A DNA stretch of 64,000 nt, taken from assembly GCA_039621445.1 (NCBI GenBank), contig CP154957.1:7327062-7391061 (forward strand), read 5' to 3'. The position numbers were made by a program, and so were the translations under genes. Origin of the DNA: Euglena gracilis. Lineage: Eukaryota > Euglenida > Euglenophyceae > Euglenales. The notes under the pieces were generated by a model. The model had not been told where the DNA came from, searched no databases, and saw nothing but the letters and a program-made list of their open reading frames with translations. Shown one piece after another: positions 37,401-49,182 of this stretch; the first letter of the stretch is position 1; each line of letters begins with the position of its first letter.

Positions 37401-37834
37401 AAAAATGTGGGGGAAAATGCGAAATACATCCCCCCTGCAAGCCATGACATATAACTCCCCCATCCCACGGGAAAAACAAGACAAACCGTGTCAAAAAATG
37501 ACTCCACGTGGCAGAAAAAAGCAGGCGTCCTGGGACCTCTGAAAATTTGGTGAAAATAATAGAATAACTGCCCCAAATACCTGCCTGGGTTTACCCACGA
37601 CCCCCCCCCCCCCACACGAACTCCCATCCCCCTTCCAGGATGCCAATTTTGCCTTGCCTGATGATGTGGAGGAGGGTGAGATAGCTATTATTGGTGTCAA
37701 GGTTGCAAAATAGTGGTGGGTGGCCGGGAGTTATTAAAAGTTGGCCGTAAAAAAATCAAAAATGACCAAAAATGGTCAAAAACAGTCAAAAATGGCCATA
37801 TACCTCCATCTGTGGCCAAAGGGGGGGGGGGGGG

Positions 37835-37885
<51 letters not shown>

Positions 37886-40800
37886 GGTGTTTGCTGGCCG
37901 AGGTTCCTCCCCACCGTCCGATCCCATTCCCGACCATCCCTCAACAGGCCTTCCTAAAAGCCCCCCTCACTTATATAGCCCCCCAGATTTTATAGGATTT
38001 TGTTTGGTGGTCGGCCCCGGGGGGGGGGTTTCAAGGTCCAAAACCACCCTATTTTACACCAGGGCCATCCCCCACCCCTAGGGCCCTGGGGGGGGGCACA
38101 TCTCGGAGGAACCCAAATGCTGGATCTCACAACCTATTTCTACATCACCTGATCAACACCGCTCTGTGACGTTGCCCCCCCCCCCAGGTTTGACTTTTAA
38201 CTTTTAAAATTTGAAATCAGGTTCTGGAACAAGATTCTTTTGAACCGCCATACAACATGCATATTATGTGTCTAAATGAATGTGCATCTGCGTGAGTGCG
38301 GGTGTAAAGTGAATGACACTCCCCACAGCGCGACGGCTGGTCGCCGTGCCATCTGTGTGGGCCCCCAGGAGGGCCTGGATCGCGTCGGGGGCATGGCATT
38401 CACAGGCCAGCTGCAGCGAGGGCCGCCCTTTTCTGTGGCAGGGTGAGACACCGGACAGAGAACCCATCGCGGAGCAATTTGCTGTACAAAAGAAAAGTGC
38501 AAACTTATGGATCACAGGAAATGTGACCCACAAGAAAGATAAAAATCTGTCCTGAAAAAAAAAGGAAAATTTCGGTGTTTTTCTGTCCAACGTGGAAACA
38601 AAAGACCTGAAAAAAAACGCAAATGCATCCTGGTGCATTTGTTCAATACCGTGTTGTATTTTGTATGTTTGGCATGGATGTACCATCCATGACAAACATA
38701 CAAAAAATACAAATACAAATACAAATACAATAATACATACAAAAAATTCAAAAAAATACAAAAAATTGTGTTGAGTAAAAATAGTACAAGAAACAACACA
38801 CACACACACAATGACGGCGAGAAGTTCCATAAGCAATACCACGGTGGTAGTGATCCTGGGGATGGAGTGCTTTCCAGCACTTGGTCCTAACAGTCAGCCA
38901 GAGAGGGTCGGAATGGGGTCCGCCCTTCCGCATCTGCGGCGTTGACGTCTGCCCCGCTGTGCACAAGTGCTGCAACTGCCTGTGCTGGGTTTGGGGCCAG
39001 AGGTTGTTGTGTTAGATGAAGTATGTGGGAGGTTGCGGAGATAATCAGGGCCAAGCTACCAAAGATCAGTGACGCGACTTACGTGCAGTGAAATAAGAGA
39101 AAAACAAAAAAGAATTAAATTAACATTACCCCCCCCCCCTATGTCCAATGACCGGTAACCTCTGTCCTCTGACCGGGGGGGTGGTCGTTGGACATAGGGT
39201 AATGACCAAAAAGGTGTCCTCTGACCGGGGGGGGTGGTCGTTGGACATGGGGTCAAAAGAAAGTTGGTGGGTACCCGGGTCCCTACCCACCCAAAAATGC
39301 CAAATTTTCCCTTCCGGCGCTTTGCGCCGAAAATTTTGGGCAATTTTGACAAATTTTTGTCCAAAAAGTGTCAAAAATGGCATTTTGGCCAAATTTTTGG
39401 CCAATTTTTGGGCAAAATTTTTCGTCCCGGCGCTTCACGCCGGGACCAAAAATTTTGGTCAAACCTCCGAAAAGGTGTCCTCTGACCGGGGGGTGGTCAT
39501 TGGACATAGGGGGGTCGTTGGACATAGGGGGGGGGGGGTAAGAATTAAAATGACAACTTGCAGATGGTAATCATGCATGCGTGTATGCATGTATAAATAA
39601 TGCACGGCAGGTCTCACAAATGTGTCACCTCATGTTTTTTCTTAGGAACGCTGTGGAACTAAATCATCAGCTGTTGCTTTTTGGCAGAGAAGATGTGTAC
39701 AAGGGCACCCTGATACCCTGATCCCAAAGCCGGAGCCCTTTCGCCCACATCCCGGTCCCACACAGCCCTGGGTGGGTGTGCGAACGCTTCAATCCAGCGT
39801 GGGGCAGGGAGGGCGGACTCGGACGCGCCGGCATCCAGGAGGGCCCGCACCACGGGCAGGTGTCCCCGCAAGGTCCCGGCAGAGGTTTTTTTGTTGTTTT
39901 TTTAGAACCCGGGGGATCCGGACCCCCACCCACCCACCCCTGGGGGGGCCCCAGGGGGGGTTGGGGGGGGTTTGGGGGGGACTTTTGGGGGTCAATTTTG
40001 GGGTCCAAGAGAAAGAGAGGCAAAACCCCCCTGTGGTGGGGTGCTCACTCAGCCCGCCCATCATGGACTCGCATCGAACACTTCTATTTGCACTTCTCGC
40101 TGTGGCAGGGAGCTAGCTGCTTCCTTCTGGGAAGGTGAAGTTGACCACAGGCCAAACGGAAATCCCCTGACCGGGGCGTTGCTTAGCGACCACCGGGGTC
40201 CAGCTGGGATATGTGGGGTGGCTGGAAAAAGGCTGCTGGACGACCCTCCCCCCCCCCGGCTGGAACTGGGCCCGACCCGGGGTTGGACCAGGTACCCGAA
40301 AAAAATACAAAATGCAAAAATATTCCTGAAAACTACCAGTTTGTTAATTTTTTTTGTCCCACAGTCGTCATTCACAGGAGGTTTGGTACCTTTTGGCTGG
40401 GTAACAGCTGGACGGAACGGGACGTGGGGGCCCAATCAAAAGTGGGGCATTGGTGGACAGGTGGCGGACCAACGGGCCAACCCCCGTCGCTTCCCAACCC
40501 CACATGCGGAGCAAAGCAGAGCCCCCACATCGGGGCCTCGGTCGGCGCCGCACAGCGAGCGTCAGGGCAGTCTGCGCGTTGCTGTCTGCCGCGCTGGCGT
40601 TGGCGCGGGCGGCCACCAGCAGCCGTGCCGCGTCGGCGTGGCCCGCCTCGGCGGCCGCCATGGCGGCAGCGCCGGGCCCCCGGCACTGGGGACAGCCGCG
40701 ACATGAGGTGCGTGAGCGTGCACAGCGGCCTTCAATGTTTCAAAAAAGAAATCTGTTGATGGTAATTTTTGGGACTTGAACCCCGCCCCAAAAAATAAGA

Positions 40801-43800
40801 TTGCGGATCTTCTTTTTGGGTCCATTGCTGAAAATCCGGGGGAGGGGGCTTATTATTTGTGGTCGACTTCTTGCTTTTTTGTTGTAAATGCCAGCCAAAG
40901 AAAAGGCTTCCTGCGGAAGGGTCCAGAAATAAGTAAAAAAAAGCAGGAATTTCCACAGTGAAGAAGTGCAGAAGTGCCAAGCTAAGTGAAGAGCTAAGTG
41001 CTAAGTGCTTGCTAAGTGCCAAGTGAAGAAGTGCCAAAGCTAGCAAAATTCACAATGGGTTAAAAAAACCGAAAATGCCAAAAAATCTGGGGGCATTTTC
41101 ACAGTTGTACACACACGGGTCAAGTTTTTTGATTTTGCCCCCAAAAAAACCAAGGGGTCTTATTTTTGGGGGAGTTTAGTTAAATCCCGGGATTACCTTA
41201 CCTGAACTGGCAGTGTTCAGAGTGTCCATGGGTCGATGTGATGGCTTCTTTTGCAGGGGCTGTAGACTGACCGGTACTACGACCTGGCCCCCGACTTGAC
41301 CCTCCTGTCTTAGGAATGTGCATTGGTTCAACTCAACTGGCCCAACCCGTGCCATTAGTTCAGCAAGGGCTGGGACAAATTGTGTGTTCGGGCAGATAAT
41401 ATGTGCTGTGTTCGTGGTGTGGGGGTGGCGTGTGTGTGTGTGTGTGTGTATGTGCGTGTGTTGTGTTATGTTGTATTCTGTTGCATACGCGCGCGTGTGT
41501 GTGCGTACCTACACCCCCCGGGAAATTGTCACCTGTCAGGTCAGCGAGTATGAGGTAGGTGACAGGTCTACATGGTGCCAGTTCAGCGAGTATGGAGCTT
41601 AGGTGACAGTTTCCAGGGGAGGACAATTTCCTGGGGGGGAGGGTGGGTATTTGTGTTGTGTGTGTGTGTTGTGTGTGTGTGTGTGTGTCGTGTGTGTGTG
41701 TGTGTGTGTGTTGTGTGTGTGTGTGTGTGTGTTGTGTGGTGCGTGTGGTGCGTGTGGTGTGTGTGTGTGTGTTGTGTGTGTGCGTTGTGTGTGTGTGTGT
41801 GTGTGTGTTGTGTGTTGTGTGTGTTGTGTGTGTGTGTGTGTGTTTTGTGATTGTGAACACATTTGGTTGGGTGGCTGGGTGGGTACAGGAAGAAAGGCAT
41901 GGCACTGAATGAGTGCGGACCGGTCCTTCTTGTCCGCCAGGTTGACGTTTGCCTTGGCCTCCACCAACACTGCCACTGCGTCCACTTTGCCGCGGAGACA
42001 GGGCAGGAGAGCGATGGCACTGCAACTCAGCGTCCGTGGTGTAATGGTTAGCATGCAAGCCTTCCAAGCTTGCGTTCCGGGTTCGATTCCCGGCGGACGC
42101 ATGTTTTTAGTGTTTTTTGGAAAACTGAAAGCGTTCTTGATGAACACTCTTTGGTTGAATTTGGCAGCTGACCCCCCCCATCTAATTGCACGAGGTGCAC
42201 ACATTGTTGGACCGTAGTTTCGGACCCAGTGAAAAAAAATGGCTTTTTGGGGGGGGGTGCACACTTTGTTGGGCTTCACTTTCGGGTCCTTGGGTGTCTG
42301 ACACTGGTTTGGGCACCGCGCACTTAAATGGGGGGTTAACCTCCTCCCCCCACACTTAAGCAACCCCTGAAAAATGCAGGAAAAAAATCAGGTAAAATGA
42401 AGGAAAATCCCTGATCCAACCAACCATCAGAAACAACACCACCCGAGTTTTCAATTGTTGCCATTTTTGGCTCAAAGGCGATTATTTTCTGCAAAAAAAA
42501 ATGCGCAACCTCCTTCCTTCATCACAAAAAGAGGCATTTGTTGTTGACCGTTTGGTCCAAATGTAAGCAACCCGTCAGCTTATCCAGCGAAACCCAAATT
42601 TAAACAGCCAGCCAGACTCAGGGACGCATTTGGAGATACACAGCATGGGTAGGAAACTCTAAGAAAGAACCCGCACCCCACCCCCAGGAAACTGCCACCT
42701 TGAAGGTTGGCCAGAACCAGGACCTTGCCAAAGCCCTGTGCTGACAGGTTCGCCAGGCCCCTGGGGAATTACGGGGAATGGCAATTCCTTGAGCGGGGGG
42801 GGGGGTGAGACTGGAAGCTGATTCCCGGCCTGCCCTGTACGAGCGGCAGCGTACAAGATGGCGGAGCAGCCTGTGTCATCCCTGCTGCTGGGTCGCCGTT
42901 TGGAATCTCAAGCGCCAACTGTACTTTTGAGTGCAATGTTTCAGCCCCATCCCCGAGAGGTTGGGAACACACAGAACACGTTTGTTTGAGGCGATCGGGA
43001 TTCAACATACCTCCAGACCAAAATCTTAGGCGGCCGAATTCGCACTTAAGCTTTTTTCCTTTTGATGCGCGCAATTGCGCAAATTTACGATTTTTTTGTA
43101 ACCCCTGGGACCCTGTACCCTGACACCCAGAACACGATATATGAGCTATGACACCCCTCCACTGGAGGGGATTAACTGCCAGTGGTCTGGTGTGCATGCT
43201 GCTTGCCAGGTGACGTTAATAGGACGGAGGGTGAGACTTGTGCTGTTGCACATCAAACGGGAGAGAGGCACACACCCCTTGTAACGACACTTGGAAACGG
43301 TGCTGACGTGCTGCCTGAACTGGCTGTGATAGTGCCACCACCGGTGAGAACACACGGGGCCTCATTGGATAACAACACCACAGGCACACAGACTACGTGA
43401 GCCAGTCATCACGCAACTGATGTGTGTTTATGGGCGCAATTGCGCAAATAAAACAATTGCGTTTGATGCGCGCATTTGCGCAAATAAAACGTCCACCGAT
43501 GATGATAAAATGACGTGTTGGTGGGCGCCAGTGCGTGCACCAACAAATTTGTTTATGTGCGCATTTGCGCAAATGCGCGCACCACCAAATGCGTTTGATG
43601 CGCGCATTTCCGCCCACCAAACACGTACGTTTTCCTTCCATGTTAAAAGACATCTTAAAGACCATGAACTAGAAGGTTTAAAAACGGGATGGACGTGTTG
43701 GTGCGCGCAATTGCGCAAATAAAGACACTTTTGTTGATGCGCGCATTTGCGCAAATGCGCGCATCAAACGTTAATAAACCGCTTCAAAATGATGTGTTTG

Positions 43801-46800
43801 TAGGGCCCTTAGAGCACATAAACAACGTTTGTTTATTTGCGCAAATGCGCGCATCAAAACACATCAGTTGTGGGATACCATCTCCTGCTCCGTGACGGCT
43901 GGCGAACGCAATTCCTCACGCCAACCAATGGTTTGCACCAAGATTACGTGGTGATGAAATTGGTGGTGAGAGGCAGTGTGGAGTGTTCACTGGAACACGG
44001 CATGTGACTGGCCAAGATTTGCCTGCCTTACGTGTGTACATTTGCACTGCTGTTACCAGGCCCGAACGGCCTGTTGTTTTGGCGTCATGCGTTTGGCAGT
44101 TAAATGTAATGAATTGATGACGTGCAAACGACCTGTGACTGTTGAACACCTTTTGTGCAACAGGACTGCGTTACAAGAAGACAAAATTTGGCACCTGAAA
44201 TACCCGGGACGTGTCGGGCCGGAGTCCGTTTTATGGTTTTCTTTGCCATTTTTCCCTTGAAAAACATAAAAATCACCGATTTTTGTGCATAATTTGGGGG
44301 GAGTGGGTCCCACCGCTTTGATGCACCCAATGCAGTGGTAAAGGTTCACCACTTCCTTGCATCCAAAGGAATGGGTGCTTGAGGGCTACCTCTCTCCGGC
44401 TGCTGGTTGCCATGCACTGGCACCACGTCGTCCCCCCAGTCTTACACCCCGGTGGCGGGGTATAACGTGGCCGCTGTGGTGAGTGTCGTTGCACCGGGGA
44501 GGTGAATGCCAGTCTGGTGGGTGCTGAAGCATCAGCAGCTGATGGGGCTGCAGCGGTGGAGCCGAAGCCGCAGGCCAGCCGCAGGGCCCTTGGGATGCAA
44601 AAATTGGTGCCTGTGGACGTGCACCGTTACTGGGTGGCTGTGCACCCACCATCAAAAGATGCTATGTCTCCATCTTTTGCCGGGCCTGTCGATGGTCCAA
44701 AAACGGCACAGTAACACCATATCCCGGAGGGGACGGTGTAGTCATTTGCTTTCAACCCATTCAGAAGCCACTAAGGGTAGCAGTAAGAGGGCCAAATGCA
44801 ATCGTTTTCTATTACTCCATTAGTTGTTTATTTGCGCATTTGCGCGCATCACGTTGTTTTATGGACGCAAGTGCGCAAATAAAACAGATGTAAACTGAAC
44901 AATTTACATCTGTTTTATTTGCGCATTTGCGCCCACAAACAACGTGATGCGCGCAAATGCGCAAGTAAACCACTTCCGCTGTCGGCGTTTGACGGCTGTG
45001 TTTCTGTCACACCGTTCTTCTTTGCGTTCATTTGCGCAAATGCGCGCATCAAACACAAAACATTTTTATGTGCGCATTTGCGCAAATGCGCGCATAAAAA
45101 TGTTTTGTGTTTGATGCGCGCATTTGCGCCCATAAGCTTGCGCGTTGACAAACAGTGTGGCAAACCCACCAACTGGATGGCCCGTCAGTCCGTGCCGACA
45201 CGGCCTCTTTGTCACACCGTTTATCAGCAGCGTCAGTTCGTGGGTACCAAAGCCCAATCCTTGAAGGACATGTTTGTGTTTATTTGCCCAATTGCGCGCA
45301 TCAACATAAACATGTTGGTGCGCGCAATTGCGCGCATCAAACGTAATTTTGTACTTCCAGTGTTGGGCTTCTTCTGCAGGGTTCTTTGCCACACAACTGG
45401 TTGTGTGGGTCCCGGGTATAAGCTGGGTGGGAGACACCCGTCCCCTTTATTCCCTTCATTCCCTGCGGACCCCATTTCTTCACCCTCTGCGCATCCCTTC
45501 CCAAACACCCCACACTCACCTTCCTTCCCCTGTGTCCTTGTCGCCGGCTCAGTCACACCACACCCACACCCACACCCCCCGGACCTTCCTCCCTGCACAT
45601 CAACAAACAGCCCCAAAACACCACACCAAGGCGCCGCAAGCAAAGCGGTCCGGCAAACACCCAGGACGCACACCGCCGGCAGCTCGGACACACCCGGGGA
45701 CACAGCCGAAAGGAGCAACAGGGGCAGTAAAGGTCCCGTTCCTATGGTGCTTTTTTGCGTTTTTTTCAGGGTGGGCCGGCAGGGTCCCGTAGGTTTGGGC
45801 CCACAAAGTCCTTCCCGACACCCCCAAAAATCACCGTTTTTCGCCAAAGTCCCGGGGGTCTCACAGCCAAAATCAGAATTTCGATCGTTTTTTGCACTCT
45901 CTTGTTGCCGTGTTTTCAAACCCCCCGGACCTTCACAGCCGAAACAGAGCACAATCAAAAAAATCGTAAATTTGCGCAAATGCGCGCATCAAACGAAAAA
46001 AGCTTAAGTGCGAATTAGGCCGCCTAAGAAAATGTTATTTGGGCCAATGCTGGACGTTGGGCGTGTGGGAGAACGCTATTAAAAGTCGAGATTCGAATGG
46101 ACAACGTCGGCTGCCAGAGACTTCATTCCCAAACGTAACATTCTTAATCAGCTAATTTTTTGAACCGACAACAGTGCTGGTTGCGATTGCAAATTGCAAA
46201 CGAAAAGACATCTGTAGCGCAGGACAGGTTGAACTTTCCATCTGCATTCCAGACTCCCAGCCAATCGACCCCTGGCGTCCTTCATTGAGACCTGTTCAAA
46301 CAGGAAGGACGCTGGACGATATCAGGCACTGTTTATTTCATCCAATGTCTGAAGATGTGTCTCGCTGAAGAGTGCTACAGGACAGCCAGGAAATTCAAAA
46401 GAGCACCGGGTGAAGACTGTGGGGGGGGGTTGTCCTGGGGATTCCTCCTACAGAAAAAAGAAATAAACAAATGATATTCTCCAGCGCTGTGTGCCGATGC
46501 GGAAATGAGGCATTTTTGCATATTGCATATTGCAGTTTTTGGCAGGTTTTCGGGCCAAACTTTATTTTTCCACTAACTGCGGTTCCACTGGCTGATTTTG
46601 GACTTGCGACATTCCAGCTCCCCCCACCCCGGGGTACTACAAATCCTGAGGCAGAGGCTTGACCTCAGCTGCCTCACTCACCAACTCTTTGCGGCAAAGA
46701 AAAAGGCCAAAAGTACTGTCTTCATTTGCTGATGATCCATCTGACCCCATCAGAGCAACTCCCCCCTCCAAACGGAGCCCCGGTCAGCGTCCACATCCGC

Positions 46801-49146
46801 CCTCACCTGCAGCAGGGCAGTGAGGATGGCGCCGTTGCCAGCCCGGTGCGCCGCGTGCATCAGCGGCGTTTGCTGGTCCTCGAGCTCCAGGGCCGAAGGC
46901 GAAATGGCGTGTGCAGAGGAGTGGTCCGGGATCGTCCCCCCCCCCCGGCGAAACTGTCACCTCACAGGTCGGCTGGCACCAGGGACCGCAGGTACCCGGG
47001 ACCCGGGAAGCTTCCCGGGCAGGACCCTGACAGGTTCTCAGGCATGACACTTTCCCGGGGGGATAGGTACCCCCATGACTCTGACCTCCAGTGGCAAACC
47101 AAGGACTCCCCTCACACCTCCCCCCCCCAGGGAAGTTGCCACCTGATAAATTGGCCTGAACAAACCCAGGCGACAACTTCCCGGTAAGGCCGGAAAGTTG
47201 TTGAAGTGGACTTGCCTCAGTGATCTCCTCTGGAAACCGCCACCTGAAAGGGCTGGGCAAATTTCCATAGGCGTGGGGATATGACACGTTCGTGGCGTCG
47301 GAATGACACACTCACACCACATTCAGTCGAGACCATCGAGGGTGCCATTCCCGACGTCACAAAGCCCGTGTGGTGCCCGATTCCGCCCTGTTCATCCCGG
47401 GCGTCGGGAGCGGCCTTGGCTGCCAAGAGCAGCACCACGCTGTCCACCATCCCCTGGCGGCAGCACACGTGCAGGGCCGTCTGACCGGCTCGGTGGCAAA
47501 GCGGCACCTCAATGGGGGGGGGGTGAAAAAACCATTGGGCCAATCGTTTTTAAGCCCCCCCCCCCCAAGTTAAAATCAAACCCCCTCTCCAGGAAATTGC
47601 CACCTGACAAGACGGGCCGCTTCTACCGATTTCGAGAGCTTCTACCAACGGGCCAATTTCGAGAGCTTGAGGGTCACAAATCTCCGCCCCAAACGCAGGA
47701 TCACACCAGAAACACTGGGGGCGACCGCGGCGCGGACGCTGTCCCCACCCCCGGACTCCCCCGGACTCTTGGCCCAGACACAGGTCTTGACATAGAATCA
47801 TCCCCCGCCTGGTAACATAAACCTTGGGTGGGTTTCTTTGGGGAAAAGGGGTATGGAAAGAATTGAGCACCTCAATGGGATTTCCTGGATAAATTCAGGT
47901 GGTTTTTTCAAACGTTCTCCAAAAAAATTTGGGCGATTTTCCCGGCCGGATTTCGTCCCGCCCAATTTTATCTTCTTTCTCTACGTGTGGGCTGTTGGTT
48001 TCGTTCAGACATCCCCAAAGGAAAGGAAATCTGCTGCCCACCAGTCCTCACACAGTGCCCACCCCTCTTTTTTCTCTTTTGTCTGGCAATCGAGGTGGGT
48101 GTCGAACCTGATCCCTGAGGCAGAATTCGATGCTCACAGTCGGAGACTGCATCGCAAAAGGACTTCAGAAGGGGATAGGCGACAACTCTCCGGAGTGGGA
48201 AACAACCTCACAGGGCGACAGGTTCCTGGGGGGGAGACATGGCACGAATGGACCCCCTGAAGGGACCCCCTCCCACCCTCCCCTGCCAGCAAGCTGAAAA
48301 GCTGAACACTGTTTTGGTCAAAGGTTCCACAGATACAAAGAGAAACAAAAAGCAATCGGTAGGCACAGGCAGGCACCTATGGTCACTTCCCATTTTGGTG
48401 CTCTGGTCGGCCCTGGTCGGCCCTGGTCGGCCCTGGTCGGCCCCGGTCGGCAAATAGTCGGCCATAGGTGGGGGTATCCGTCACAGAAAAAATGTGAAGG
48501 GATGCAATGACTTTCTGAATTGTCTCGCCAAGATTCAAAAGGAAGTGCCCCATAAAGCCTCCATTGGCTCCCCAAAAGCAACCAAAATGACCTAAAATGG
48601 CTTGAAATAACCAAAAAATTACCCAAAAACGCCAACAAAATACACAAAAGATTGTGAAAAATGACCCAAAATTACCAAAAGGGTGCAAAATGGCCAAAAT
48701 GCCATAAAAAATGCTCAGATTGACCCAAATTAGCCCAATATTTGCCCAATCAGTGACAAATAGCCCCCAAATTAGTAAAAACTGATCCATAATGGCCAAA
48801 ATGGGTGTAAAAACTGGAGATTTGTGAGAAAATTATCCAAAAATAGGTTCAGTTCTTCAAAATATACAAAAAAAAGCCAGCATCACCCAGCATCGCCCAG
48901 CAACACCCTGCATCGCCCAGCATCGCCCAGCATCGGAACCCCACCTCTGGTCTCCAAAAATCTAGCATCACCCAGCATCACCCAGCATCGCCCAGCATCA
49001 TCAGAGGTGCTTGTTCCAGAGGCAAAGCTGCCGAATTCCTTCATCCATTCCCCTTCGGTCGGCCAACCACATGCAAGTCGGCCCTGGTCGGCCCTGGTCG
49101 GCCCTGGTCGGCCCTGGTTGGAACCCCCACCACCTGAAAACCATAA

Positions 49147-49182
<36 letters not shown>

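Larger units (their letters stand above)
43025..46028. mobile_element. 3.0-kb element with long inverted ends and palindromic motif clusters
   Basis: Ends match for about 70 bases, starting CTTAGGCGGCC and then AATTCGCACTTAAGCTTTTT, in inverted orientation, and are flanked by AAAAT (43020-43024 and 46029-46033), a 5-bp duplication. Some 17 copies of a motif around GATGCGCGCATTTGCGCAAA lie inside, many as inverted pairs. A plus frame near 43925-44110 reads [20 protein letters not shown] and may be a relic of an element protein. A 5-bp duplication occurs with Transib and some other types; I cannot assign the superfamily. Confidence 0.85.

Noticed and set aside
37697-37995. Poly-Gly or poly-Pro proteins
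   Set aside because: They are readings of a poly-G tract.
42455-42485. Similarity to a dinoflagellate spliced leader (GCCATTTTTGGCTCAA)
   Set aside because: It differs in the conserved first half and in T-run length, and GCCATTTTTGGC-like wording is common by chance in this window. It does not decide the lineage.
44919-46007. A 362-codon plus frame and a 248-codon minus frame
   Set aside because: They overlap each other and consist largely of the dyad motif and C-rich repeats. No domain or consistent codon pattern.
43025-46028. CRISPR-like array
   Set aside because: Motif copies are irregularly spaced, self-complementary and in both orientations, inside a transposon-like element in eukaryotic DNA.
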